Of a DNA stretch of 45,625 bases, positions 18,641-26,812 are shown piece by piece (position 1 is the stretch's first letter; the number at the start of each line of letters is the position of its first letter). The DNA is from Malikia granosa. GTDB lineage: Bacteria; Pseudomonadota; Gammaproteobacteria; Burkholderiales; Burkholderiaceae_C. A model generated the notes under the pieces. It saw only the letters and a list, made by a program, of their open reading frames with translations. It searched no databases and was not told the DNA's origin. A program made the translations under genes and the position numbers. The stretch is from assembly GCF_002980595.1 (NCBI RefSeq), contig NZ_PVLQ01000073.1, positions 1 to 45,625 on the forward strand. The letters run 5' to 3'.

Positions 18641-18676
18641 GAGCCGGTCGGCGCCGGAGAGCATGGCGCCGGCTCA
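18641..18676. terminator. Possible hairpin between convergent genes
   Basis: GAGCC plus GGCGCC on the left (with a GGTC bulge) can pair with GGCGCC plus GGCTC on the right around a nine-base loop, giving an 11-bp GC stem between the RsmI-like gene and the end of folB. There is no T-run on either side, so if it terminates transcription it does so weakly or with Rho. Confidence 0.3.
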
Positions 18677-19117
18677 GCTCGCCGGGCGCGGGTTCCAGCA
18701 GCCGGTCTCCATGCAGATGGCGACCTCGCAGTCGTCGAAGATGTGCAGCTTCGCGACCTTCACCCGGACACCGAGGATGCCGGGCAGGCCGCCCAGGCGC
18801 AGCGCGAGCTGGCCGGCCAGGCTCTCGAGCAGGTTGACATGGCCGGCCGTGCATTCGCTCACGATGAGCTGGCGCACCTCGCGGTAGTCCAGCACCTGCT
18901 CGATATGGTCGCCCGGGTGCAGCGGCTGCAGGCCCTGGTTGAGCTCGACATCGACCCGGATCGCCTGCGGTGCGGTCTTCTCGTGCGCGAGGATGCCGAT
19001 CGGCGCCTCGATGCGCAGCCCGGAAAAGCTCAGCCGCTGCTGCCCGAAGGCAGGCACCGGCGGCCGGCTGGCCGCGGGTGCCTGCGCCTTGGGCGCCAGG
19101 ACGACGTCGGCCATCAT
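18674..19117 (-). CDS. folB: Dihydroneopterin aldolase-family protein (FolB)
   Basis: 147-aa FolB-fold protein, last gene of the methylamine/one-carbon operon. FSGLRIEAPIGILAHEK, the active-site stretch LDYREVRQLIVSEC and HVNLLESLAGQLALRL match dihydroneopterin aldolase, which cleaves 7,8-dihydroneopterin in tetrahydrofolate synthesis. About 27 residues rich in Ala/Pro precede the domain. Start ATG 19117 overlaps the folD stop (ATGA); ATG 19114 is equally usable. In this setting it may enlarge the folate pool for the demethylases. It could also be a second, specialised copy beside a housekeeping folB elsewhere. Confidence 0.83.
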   Translation of the reverse strand: MMADVVLAPKAQAPAASRPPVPAFGQQRLSFSGLRIEAPIGILAHEKTAPQAIRVDVELNQGLQPLHPGDHIEQVLDYREVRQLIVSECTAGHVNLLESLAGQLALRLGGLPGILGVRVKVAKLHIFDDCEVAICMETGCWNPRPAS

Positions 19118-20019
19118 GGCGACTGCACGGTCGGCGCTTCCCAGGCCTGGAACGCCACCTCGTCGGCCGCCTTGAAGGCGCGCTCGGCCGAACGCAAGGT
19201 GTTCTCGATCAGCATCGTGACCGTCATCGGGCCGACGCCGCCGGGCACCGGCGTGATCCAGGAGGCCTTTTCCCTCACCTCGTCGAAGCACACGTCGCCG
19301 ACGATGCGCCCGTCCGGCAGCCGGTTGATGCCGACGTCGATCACGATCGCCCCCTCCTTGACCATCTGCGGCACGATCAGGCCGGGCTTGCCCGCGGCCA
19401 CGATCAGGATGTCGGCCAGGATGGTGTGCTGGGCCAGGTCGCGCGTCTTGGCATGGCAGATCGTCACCGTGGCTTCGCGCTGCAGCAGCATCAGGCCCAT
19501 GGGCTTGCCGACGATGTTGCTCGCGCCCACCACCACCGCGTTCTTGCCGGCCACGTCGATGCCCGTGGTATCGAGCAGCAGCTGCACGCCATAGGGCGTG
19601 CAAGGCGGAAAGATGCTGTTGCCGCTGACCAGCGCGCCCACGTTGTAGAGGTGAAAGCCGTCCACGTCCTTGTGCACCGAGATCGCCTGCAGCACCCGGG
19701 CCAGCTCGATGTGCGGCGGCAGCGGCAGCTGGATCAGGATGCCGTGGATGCTGTCGTCCTGGTTCAGCTGCTCGATCGTGCGCAGCACCTCGGCCTGGCT
19801 GACATCGGCGGCCAGCCCCAGGTGCAGGGAACGCACGCCGCATTCCTCGCAGGCCTTGATCTTGTTGCCGACATAGACCCGGGAGGCCGGGTTGTCGCCG
19901 ACCAGGATCACGGCCAGTCCGGGCGCGACGCCGCGCGCCTTGAGCTGCTCGACGCGCTGGCGAAAGCCGACGCGCAGCTGTTTGGCCAGGGCCTTGCCGT
20001 CGATGATCTGTGCGCTCAT
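19114..20019 (-). CDS. folD: Methylene-tetrahydrofolate dehydrogenase / cyclohydrolase FolD
   Basis: Bifunctional cytoplasmic enzyme (301 aa) oxidising 5,10-methylene-THF to methenyl- and then 10-formyl-THF. VILVGDNPASRVYVGNK with the catalytic Lys, IQLPLPPHI, KDVDGFH, the Rossmann motif VVVGASNIVGKPMGL and the C-terminal TPVPGGVGPMT are all present. Sited 10 bases after purU and overlapping folB, it should process the methylene-THF released by the N-demethylases. Confidence 0.95.
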   Translation of the reverse strand: MSAQIIDGKALAKQLRVGFRQRVEQLKARGVAPGLAVILVGDNPASRVYVGNKIKACEECGVRSLHLGLAADVSQAEVLRTIEQLNQDDSIHGILIQLPLPPHIELARVLQAISVHKDVDGFHLYNVGALVSGNSIFPPCTPYGVQLLLDTTGIDVAGKNAVVVGASNIVGKPMGLMLLQREATVTICHAKTRDLAQHTILADILIVAAGKPGLIVPQMVKEGAIVIDVGINRLPDGRIVGDVCFDEVREKASWITPVPGGVGPMTVTMLIENTLRSAERAFKAADEVAFQAWEAPTVQSP

Positions 20020-20029
20020 GGCCGGCCCT

Positions 20030-20893
20030 TCAGCGGAACACCACGGTCTTGTTGCCGTCGATCAGCACCCGGTCTTCCAGGTGGTAGCGCAGGCCGCGCG
20101 CGAGCACCGCCTTCTCGACGTCCTTGCCGCTGCGCACCAGCTCCTCGGGCACGTCGGAGTGATCGATGCGGATCACGTCCTGCTCGATGATCGGGCCCTC
20201 GTCGAGGTCGGAGGTCACGTAGTGGCAGGTCGCGCCGATCAGCTTGACACCGCGCTTGAAGGCCTGGTGGTAGGGCTTGGCACCGACGAAGCTGGGCAGG
20301 AAGCTGTGGTGGATGTTGATGATCTGGCCGGGGAACTTCTCGCACAGATCGGGCGAGAGGATCTGCATGTAGCGCGCCAGCACCATCACGTCGCCTTCGG
20401 CCTCGCGGTACAGGCGTTCCACCTCGGCATAGGCCGCGGCCTTGTTGTCGGGCGTGACCGGCACATGATGGAACGGAATGCCGTGCCATTCGACCAGGCC
20501 GCGGAAGGTCTCGTGGTTGGAGATCACGCAGGGGATGTCGATGTCGAGCTCGCCCGACTGCCAGCGTCCGAGCAGGTCGTAGAGGCAATGCTCCTGCTTG
20601 CTGACCAGGATCACGACGCGCTTCTTGCGCGCGCTGTCCGAGATGCGCCACTTCATGTCGAAGGGCTCGGCGATCTTGGCGAACTCGGCGCGCAGGGCAT
20701 CGATGTCGAGCGTCAGCGAGTCGGCCAGCAGCTCCTGGCGCATGAAGAACATCTGCGACTCGGTGTCGGCGTGGTGGCTGGCCTCGGTGATCCAGCCGCA
20801 GTGCGCAGCGAGGAAATTGCTGACGGCAGCGACGATGCCGACGCGGTCGGGGCAGGACAGCGACAGGGTATAGCGGCGGGTGGTGGTAGTCAT
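20030..20893 (-). CDS. purU: Formyltetrahydrofolate deformylase PurU
   Basis: 287-aa enzyme hydrolysing 10-formyl-THF to formate and THF. An N-terminal ACT domain (LSLSCPDRVGIVAAVSNFL) is followed by a formyltransferase-like catalytic domain with VISNHE, INIHHSFLPSFVGAKPYHQAF and the catalytic Asp in LDEGPIIEQD. Start at ATG 20893 gives MTTTTRRYTLSL. In methylotrophic gene sets PurU recycles THF after FolD, which is the context here (8 bases downstream of the GcvT-like gene). Confidence 0.95.
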   Translation of the reverse strand: MTTTTRRYTLSLSCPDRVGIVAAVSNFLAAHCGWITEASHHADTESQMFFMRQELLADSLTLDIDALRAEFAKIAEPFDMKWRISDSARKKRVVILVSKQEHCLYDLLGRWQSGELDIDIPCVISNHETFRGLVEWHGIPFHHVPVTPDNKAAAYAEVERLYREAEGDVMVLARYMQILSPDLCEKFPGQIINIHHSFLPSFVGAKPYHQAFKRGVKLIGATCHYVTSDLDEGPIIEQDVIRIDHSDVPEELVRSGKDVEKAVLARGLRYHLEDRVLIDGNKTVVFR

Positions 20894-20901
20894 GGCTTGA
20901 A

Positions 20902-22032
20902 TCAGTCCTTGGCCGTGCGTTTGGTTTTCTGGGGATCGTCGAAGGGCAGGCTGGCCGTCGTGGCGGCACAGGTCAGCGCGGCGCCGCGCAGCTCGAGCGC
21001 GCGGCCCGGCACGGCGTAGGCCGGGTCCAGCCGGGCGATCGCCATCGAGCGCTGGGTCAGGCGCGAGACCATGCCGCAGGTCACGAAGCCGACCTTCCGG
21101 TCGCCGTCCCACAGGCCGTCGCCGGCCTGCGCGGCCTCGAGCTGCTGCAGCTCGACGCCGAAGATCTTGAAGCGCTCCTTGCCCTGCAGGCGGTAATGTT
21201 CGGCCGCGCCGCGGAACTCGGTCTTGCCCGGCGAGACCGTGAAGTCCAGTCCGAGCTCCCAGAGCGTGTCGCCGATCGGCTCGCCCTCCATCGGGTACAT
21301 GTCGGAGTTGTCGTAGGGATAGAACATCAGCGAGCTCTCGACGCGCAGCCAGTCCAGCGTGGTGAACGAGCAAGGCACGATGCCCATCGCCTTGCCCTCG
21401 GCCAGCACCTTGTCCCAGATGGCGGGCGCATCGGCGGCCTTGCAGAAGATCTCGTAGCCGCGCTCGCCGGTGTAGCCGGTGCGCGAGAGCATGACCGGCG
21501 CGCCGAACAGCGTGGTGTGCATGTGGTGGAAGTACGGCAGCTGGCGCAGGCCGGGCACGAACTGCTCGAGGAAGTTCACCGCCAGCGGGCCTTGCAGCGA
21601 CAGGTCGTGCAGGTCGTCGTCGAACAGCACCGCGACGTTGCGGCCGAGCGCGCCGCGGGTCAGGATCTCATGGCCCTGGCCCGCGCCATGCACCACCATG
21701 AAGGCGTTGGGCGAGATGCGGTAGATCACGCAGTCGTCGATGAACTTGCCGGCCTCGTTGAGCATGCAGGCATAAACCGACTTGCCCGGGTAGAGCTTGC
21801 TGACGTTGCGCGTGGTGGCCTGGTTCAGCAGGGCTTCGGCATGCGGGCCGACCAGGTGCATTTTCTTCAGGCCCGACACGTCCATCAGGCCGGCCCTGGT
21901 ACGGATGGCTTCGTGTTCGTCGGCCAGGTCGGCGGCATAGGTCCAGGCCGTGCCCATGCCGTTCCAGTCGCCCAGGTTAGAGCCGAGCGCGCGATGGCGG
22001 TCGGCCAGGGCGGAGATGCGCCAAGAGGTCAT
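20902..22032 (-). CDS. GcvT-family folate-binding subunit of dimethylamine N-demethylase (DmmD / HODM delta type)
   Basis: 376-aa aminomethyltransferase-fold protein. ALMDVSGL-type stretch (AGLMDVSGLKKMHLVGP), ACMLNEAGKFIDDCVIYR, the folate-site SRTGYTGERGYEIFC and LDWLRVESSLMFYP mark the GcvT family. Its position directly after the DUF3445 heme subunit and before purU and folD suggests it binds THF and traps the formaldehyde produced by N-demethylation as methylene-THF. That role is known for the folate-binding subunit of the heme-dependent oxidative N-demethylase. A plain glycine-cleavage T-protein is unlikely because gcvH and gcvP are absent. Confidence 0.82.
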   Translation of the reverse strand: MTSWRISALADRHRALGSNLGDWNGMGTAWTYAADLADEHEAIRTRAGLMDVSGLKKMHLVGPHAEALLNQATTRNVSKLYPGKSVYACMLNEAGKFIDDCVIYRISPNAFMVVHGAGQGHEILTRGALGRNVAVLFDDDLHDLSLQGPLAVNFLEQFVPGLRQLPYFHHMHTTLFGAPVMLSRTGYTGERGYEIFCKAADAPAIWDKVLAEGKAMGIVPCSFTTLDWLRVESSLMFYPYDNSDMYPMEGEPIGDTLWELGLDFTVSPGKTEFRGAAEHYRLQGKERFKIFGVELQQLEAAQAGDGLWDGDRKVGFVTCGMVSRLTQRSMAIARLDPAYAVPGRALELRGAALTCAATTASLPFDDPQKTKRTAKD

Positions 22033-22084
22033 GTGATGCTCCAGTCAGAAGGTGGATAGGGAGAGGGGGGAAGGGAAAGAGGAT

Positions 22085-23164
22085 TCAGGCGCTGGCGACC
22101 AGCTCGCGGGTCTCGGCCTCGGTGCCCGGGCTGGTCGCGCCGCCATCGTCGAAGGCGGCGAGGTAGTCCAGTGCCGTGGGCAGGTAGCGGCTCAGGCCCT
22201 TGTATTCGACCAGCGGCTGCGGCAGCGTGGAGAGCACGCGCGACAGGCGCTTGCCCCACTTGGGCACCCGCACCAGCTCGTCGAGCGAGGCCAGGTAGCA
22301 GCGGATCGGGAACAGCAGGGCGTTGCTGCGCGGCAGCCGCCACAGGGTCTGCAGCTCGACGCGCAGGTGCAGCTTGCGGCCGACGTTCTCGGGCGTGAGC
22401 GAGGCGCGTTCCGGGCCCCATTCGGGGAAGGTCTCGGGCGCGGTGTCCAGGCGCGGGTTCACCGTCATGGTCCAGTTCAGGCGGCGCACCGGCTGGCCCT
22501 GGCGGATCATCAGCAGGTACTTCAGGGCGCGCTCGAACACGCCGGCCTGGTGCGCCAGCGGCACCGGGCCGTGCCACTGCATGAAGCTCATGCCGACGTT
22601 GAAGTCGAGCGACCAGTCGGCCTGCGAGGTCACCATGCCGGCGTCGAGGAACAGGTTGTCCTCGCGCTGGTCGCAGATCGCGAAGTCGCCCTGGGCCTGG
22701 CGCGTGATGTACTCGAACGGGCCGCAAGGCAGGGTGGCGGCATCGCCGAACACGAACTCCTGCTCGATGCCCAGCGGGCGGTTGATCCAGCTCCAGCGGG
22801 CGCCGAAGCCGGGGCCGGTCTTGCTGAGCGAGAAATGCTCGGGGTAGTCGGTGCTCAGGCTGTCCATCAGCAGCTCGAGCGTGTCCCACTCGGCCAGCTC
22901 CATGTGGGGCAGCACCTGGCAGCGCCCCGGGTCGCGCTCGAGCGTGATCGCCTTGTCGCGGCATTCCGCGATGTAGTGCTCGTCGACGTCGAAGGCGTGC
23001 TCATAGACCGAGCTCTCGCCCTTGGGCTGGTGCGGCTCCATGTTGACGCTGTACATGTACTGGTCTTCCGGGAAGGGAAACGGAAAACGCAGGATGGCCG
23101 CCTCGCTGTTGCGGTAGCTGTAGTCGCCGCGGAAGGTCTCGTCGGGTTTGAAAACGATGGACAT
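22085..23164 (-). CDS. Heme-dependent oxidative N-demethylase catalytic subunit (DUF3445, dimethylamine monooxygenase)
   Basis: 359-aa DUF3445 / HODM alpha-type protein. The family carries a PAS-like heme domain that oxidatively demethylates secondary amines, here most likely dimethylamine to methylamine. Recognisable stretches are RFPFPFPEDQYMYSVNM, AFDVDEHYIAECRDKAI, GARWSWINRPLGIEQEF and the Arg-containing MIRQGQPVRRLNWTMTVNPRLDT. No signal peptide or membrane segment. It sits between the reductase (30 bases upstream) and the folate subunit (52 bases downstream). In the Dmm nomenclature the letters for subunits vary, so I give no symbol. Confidence 0.88.
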   Translation of the reverse strand: MSIVFKPDETFRGDYSYRNSEAAILRFPFPFPEDQYMYSVNMEPHQPKGESSVYEHAFDVDEHYIAECRDKAITLERDPGRCQVLPHMELAEWDTLELLMDSLSTDYPEHFSLSKTGPGFGARWSWINRPLGIEQEFVFGDAATLPCGPFEYITRQAQGDFAICDQREDNLFLDAGMVTSQADWSLDFNVGMSFMQWHGPVPLAHQAGVFERALKYLLMIRQGQPVRRLNWTMTVNPRLDTAPETFPEWGPERASLTPENVGRKLHLRVELQTLWRLPRSNALLFPIRCYLASLDELVRVPKWGKRLSRVLSTLPQPLVEYKGLSRYLPTALDYLAAFDDGGATSPGTEAETRELVASA

Positions 23165-23194
23165 GGTGGTCTGGGCCTTGAAAGAGGAAAACCT

Positions 23195-24148
23195 TCAGAG
23201 ATCGAGCACGAGGCGGGAGCCGCGGGCGCGCGAGACGCAGGGCATGATCAGCCGGCCCTGGGCCTTGTCGGCGGCGCTCAGGTAGTGGTCGCGGTGCTCG
23301 GCCTCGCCTTCGAGCAGCGGGGTCACGCACACGCCACAGGCGCCGCCACGGCAAAGGCAGGGCGCGGCCACTCCCAGGCGCTCGATCGCCTCGAGCAGGG
23401 TCTCGTCCTCGCCGACCTGCACGCGCTGGCCGCTCTTTTGCAGCACCGCCTCGAACGGGGCGCCGCCGCTGCTCGCAGCGCCGAACAGTTCGCTGTGCAC
23501 CTGGCTGGCGGGCCAGCCCAGGGCCTGGGCCGCGTCCAGCACCGACTGGTTGAGCTCGGCCGGGCCGCAGACATAGAGATGGGTGCCGGCCGGCTGCTCG
23601 GCCAGCAGCGCCGGGATGTCGAGGCGATGGCCATCGGCGTCCCAGTGGAAGGACAGCCGCGGGTCGCCGGCCGGCAGCCAGGGCGCGAACACCTCGCGTT
23701 CGGATTCGCGGCAGCACAGGTGCAGCGCATGGTCGCTGGCCCTGACGCCCGGGTCCTGGAGGTAGGACAGGAAGGGCGTGATGCCGATGCCGCCCGCGAT
23801 CATCAGGTGGCGGCGCGCGCGGCGCTGCGGCGGGAACAGGTTGGCCGGCCACTGGGCCTCGATCACGTCGCCGACCTGCAAGCGCTCGTGCACCGCGGCC
23901 GAGCCGCCGCGCGAGGCCGGCACGCGGCGCACGATCAGGTCGTACTGGCTGCGGCTGCCCGGCTCATTGATCAGCGAATAGGCATTGCGGTGCACGCGGC
24001 CCTGGCCCGGCAGGCTCAGCAGCAGGTGCGCGCCCGCGCCATGGGGTGGCAGCATCGCTCCGTCGGCACTGGCCAGGCTGAGCTGGCGCAGGCTGGGGGC
24101 GATGTCGTTGATCGCCACCACCTTGAGTTTCAAACCACTGGCGCTCAT
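23195..24148 (-). CDS. Flavin/[2Fe-2S] reductase subunit of dimethylamine N-demethylase
   Basis: 317-aa phthalate-dioxygenase-reductase-type protein passing electrons from NAD(P)H to the heme subunit. Domain order: flavin-binding barrel with RNAYSLINEPGS (residues about 55-66), nucleotide domain with AGGIGITPFLSYL and HLYVCGPAELNQSV, then a C-terminal plant-type ferredoxin with the cluster motif CRGGACGVC and a last cysteine in MPCVSRARG. It overlaps the preceding small-subunit gene by four bases (ATGA). Family knowledge: HODM/Dmm enzymes use such a reductase subunit. Confidence 0.87.
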   Translation of the reverse strand: MSASGLKLKVVAINDIAPSLRQLSLASADGAMLPPHGAGAHLLLSLPGQGRVHRNAYSLINEPGSRSQYDLIVRRVPASRGGSAAVHERLQVGDVIEAQWPANLFPPQRRARRHLMIAGGIGITPFLSYLQDPGVRASDHALHLCCRESEREVFAPWLPAGDPRLSFHWDADGHRLDIPALLAEQPAGTHLYVCGPAELNQSVLDAAQALGWPASQVHSELFGAASSGGAPFEAVLQKSGQRVQVGEDETLLEAIERLGVAAPCLCRGGACGVCVTPLLEGEAEHRDHYLSAADKAQGRLIMPCVSRARGSRLVLDL

Positions 24149-24729
24149 GGAAACAGCTCCTCACGCACGGGCCGCTGGCCCGGCACTTCGGCATCGACCA
24201 TCACGCCCATGAAGGCGCCATGGCGACGGGAAAAATGGTCGCGCACCAGCAGCTCGCGGCCGCAGCCGGCACAGGCCACGGTCGAGCTGCTCACGTCCTC
24301 GGTGCAGCCATGGCAATGGGTGCACCAGACGCGCCGGCGCTGGCTGCCCGCATGGGCGAGCTGGATCTGGCCCTCGGCCAGGCCCAGCTCGCGCGCGGCC
24401 AGGAACACCGACCAGGCCCAGGACTCGCGGCCCTGCACGCAGAGCCGGTCGCTCACGCGCAGCGGTGCCTGGCCGGCCAGCGCGCCGACCAGGGCCTGGA
24501 GATCGGCCAGCTCGGTGACCGGGCCCAGGCCTGCGGCCGGCGGCAGCGGACCGAGCGACCAGACCTGCAGGCGCTCGGCCACCGGGGCGAAGGCCGTGGC
24601 CAGATCGGCGAGCAGGGCCTGGTCCATCGACGCGGCATCGAGCACCAGCCAGTGACGACCGGCTGCCAGCTCGGGCGCGAGCGGCAGGTAGACCGGCCGG
24701 CTGGTGACCTCGGAGGGCGGTAGCTTCAT
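24145..24729 (-). CDS. Small zinc-ribbon subunit of dimethylamine N-demethylase (DmmA-like)
   Basis: 194-aa protein with no enzyme motif. The C-terminal part has a zinc-ribbon/rubredoxin-like CTHCHGC ... CAGCGREL, then LLVRDHFSRRHGAFMGVMVDAE. The N-terminal part (PVYLPLAPELAAGRHWLVLDAAS) fits the family I know as dimethylamine monooxygenase subunit DmmA. It lies between mgsC (15 bases) and the reductase (4-base overlap), so it must be made in step with the reductase. Its role in the complex is probably structural or electron-transfer related. Confidence 0.78.
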   Translation of the reverse strand: MKLPPSEVTSRPVYLPLAPELAAGRHWLVLDAASMDQALLADLATAFAPVAERLQVWSLGPLPPAAGLGPVTELADLQALVGALAGQAPLRVSDRLCVQGRESWAWSVFLAARELGLAEGQIQLAHAGSQRRRVWCTHCHGCTEDVSSSTVACAGCGRELLVRDHFSRRHGAFMGVMVDAEVPGQRPVREELFP

Positions 24730-24744
24730 GGTGCGCTCCTGGGT

Positions 24745-26112
24745 TCAGCCGAGGTTTTGACCCGGAATCCAGTGGGTGCCGGCCAGCGGCACCTGGGCCA
24801 TGGCGGCGGCTTCCACCGTCAGGGCCACCAGGTCTTCCGGCTCCAGGTGGTGCACGTCCTGCTTGCCGCAGGCGCGCGCCAGCGTGGTCAGCTCCATGGT
24901 CAAGGTCTTGAGGTAGTTCTTGACATGCTTGGCGCCGTTCTCGGGCTCGAGACGTTGCTCCAGGATCGGGTCCTGCGTCGTCACGCCGACCGGGCATTTG
25001 CCGGTGTGGCAGTGGTGGCAGAAACCGGCCTGGGTGCCGAGGGCGGTGTAGTCGGCCTCGGCGCTGTGGCTCTGGCCGCCCTGCTGGTAGGAGTCGCGGT
25101 TGCAGCCCAGGGCCATCAGCACGCCCTGGCCGATCGCCACGGCATCGGCGCCCAGGGCCAGGGCCTTGGCCACGTCGGCGCCGGTGCGGATGCCGCCCGA
25201 GACGATCAGCTGCACCGTGCCGATCATGTCCAGGTCCTGCAGCGCGGCCACGGCCTGGCGCACCGCCGCCAGCGTGGGAATGCCGGCATGCTCGATGAAG
25301 CAGGTCTGGGTCGCGGCCGTGCCGCCCTGCATGCCGTCGACCACCACCACGTCGGCGCCGGCATGGACCGCCAGCTTGACGTCGTTGTAGACCCGGGTCG
25401 CACCGACCTTGACATAGATCGGCTTTTCCCAGTCGGTCAGTTCACGCAGCTCCTGGATCTTGATCGTCAGGTCGTCCGGACCGGTCCAGTCGGGGTGGCG
25501 GCTGGCCGAGCGCTGGTCCACGCCTTGCGGCAGGGTGCGCATCGCGGCGACGCGCGGGTTGACCTTCTGGCCCAGCAGCATGCCGCCGCCGCCCGGCTTG
25601 GCACCCTGGCCGAGCACGATCTCGATCGCGTCGGCGCGACGCACGTCGTCGGGGTTGAAGCCGTAGCGCGAGGGCAGGCACTGGTAGACCAGGGTCTTGG
25701 ACGACTGGCGCTCCTCCGAGGTCATGCCGCCGTCGCCGGTGGTGGTGGTGGTGCCCATGGCGGTCGCTGCCTTGCCCAGGGCCTCCTTGACGTTGGCCGA
25801 CAGGGCGCCGAAGCTCATGCCGGCGATCGTGATCGGGGTGTCGAGCACCACCGGCTTCTTGGCGAAGCGGGTGCCCAGCACGGTCCTGGTCGAGCATTTC
25901 TCGCGGTAGCCCTCGAGCGGGTAGCGCGACAGCGAGGCGGTCAGGAACAGCAGGTCGTCGAAATGCGGCAGCTTGCGCTTGGCGCCCAGGCCGCGGATCT
26001 CGTACAGGCCGGTGCTGGAGGCGCGGTGGATGTAGTCCAGCGTGCTGCGGTCAAAGCTGGCCGACTCTTCGCGCTGCAGGCGCTTGAAATGGATGGGGTG
26101 TTCGGTGCTCAT
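24745..26112 (-). CDS. mgsC: N-methylglutamate synthase, FMN glutamate-synthase-like subunit MgsC
   Basis: 455-aa FMN-dependent alpha-subunit domain of the glutamate synthase family. SFGALSANVKEALGKAATAMGT and TGDGGMTSEERQ are the FMN and 2-oxoglutarate region, then GQGAKPGGGGMLLGQKV, VVVDGMQGGTAATQT and the 3Fe-4S site CHHCHTGKCPVG. In NMG-pathway bacteria MgsABC moves methylamine from gamma-glutamylmethylamide to 2-oxoglutarate, giving N-methylglutamate. ATG 26112 has GAGGAG upstream. The three-gene split of GltB domains next to gmaS separates this from ordinary glutamate synthase. Confidence 0.9.
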   Translation of the reverse strand: MSTEHPIHFKRLQREESASFDRSTLDYIHRASSTGLYEIRGLGAKRKLPHFDDLLFLTASLSRYPLEGYREKCSTRTVLGTRFAKKPVVLDTPITIAGMSFGALSANVKEALGKAATAMGTTTTTGDGGMTSEERQSSKTLVYQCLPSRYGFNPDDVRRADAIEIVLGQGAKPGGGGMLLGQKVNPRVAAMRTLPQGVDQRSASRHPDWTGPDDLTIKIQELRELTDWEKPIYVKVGATRVYNDVKLAVHAGADVVVVDGMQGGTAATQTCFIEHAGIPTLAAVRQAVAALQDLDMIGTVQLIVSGGIRTGADVAKALALGADAVAIGQGVLMALGCNRDSYQQGGQSHSAEADYTALGTQAGFCHHCHTGKCPVGVTTQDPILEQRLEPENGAKHVKNYLKTLTMELTTLARACGKQDVHHLEPEDLVALTVEAAAMAQVPLAGTHWIPGQNLG

Positions 26113-26122
26113 GGGGGACTCC

Positions 26123-26812
26123 TCAGTAGGTCTGATCAGCGTCGGCGTTCCAGTGGTACAGGCTGCGGGCCGAGGCCACGCGCTTGAAGTCCGTCGGGGC
26201 ATGGGACAGGCCGGCCTGGGCCAGCAACCCGGTCAGCGCGGTGATGTCGGCATCGGTCAGGGGCTCGAGCTGGGCATCGGCGCCCAGGCTCTTGATCTCG
26301 CCCCTGACGTAGATCACGGCCTCGTACAGCGAGTCGCCGAGCGCGTCGCCGGCGTTGCCGCAGATCACCATGCGGCCGGCCTGGGCCATGAAGCCCGAGA
26401 AGCTGCCGACCGAGCCACCGACCACGATGTCGGCGCCCTTGAGCGAGATGCCGCAGCGCAGGCCGGCATCGCCGTCGATCACCAGCAGGCCGCCATGGGC
26501 CGAGGCGCCGGCGCCGTTGGAGGCGAAGCCCTTGACATGGACCTTGCCGCTCATCATGTTCTCGGCGACGCCGGTGCTGGCGCTGCCTTCGATCGTGACG
26601 TTGGCGAACTTGTTCATGCCGGCGGCGTAATAGCCCGCATGGCCCTTGATGGTCACGCTGACCGGCGCGTTGATGCCGACCGCGATGTTGTGCGCGCCGT
26701 CGGGGTGCAGCACCTCGACATGCTGGCCTGCCAGCGCTTCGGGACTGCCGTGCAGGTGCAAGTTGAGCTCGCGCACGCTCTGGCGGCTCAGGTCGAAAGT
26801 CAGATTTTCCAT
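26123..26812 (-). CDS. mgsB: N-methylglutamate synthase, GXGXG-repeat subunit MgsB
   Basis: 229-aa protein matching the C-terminal GXGXG beta-helix domain of glutamate synthase. Glycine-spaced repeats run from about residue 55 to 175 (GHAGYYAAGMNKFANVTIEG, GGLLVIDGDAGLRCGIS, GRMVICGNAGDALGDSLYEA). It has no catalytic site of its own and packs against the other Mgs subunits. Its start overlaps the mgsA end by 13 bases and mgsC follows after 10 bases. Confidence 0.9.
   Translation of the reverse strand: MENLTFDLSRQSVRELNLHLHGSPEALAGQHVEVLHPDGAHNIAVGINAPVSVTIKGHAGYYAAGMNKFANVTIEGSASTGVAENMMSGKVHVKGFASNGAGASAHGGLLVIDGDAGLRCGISLKGADIVVGGSVGSFSGFMAQAGRMVICGNAGDALGDSLYEAVIYVRGEIKSLGADAQLEPLTDADITALTGLLAQAGLSHAPTDFKRVASARSLYHWNADADQTY

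Noticed and set aside
20902-22032. Glycine cleavage system T protein
   Set aside because: No gcvH or gcvP nearby, and it sits between the heme N-demethylase subunit and purU, which fits the folate-binding subunit of that complex better.
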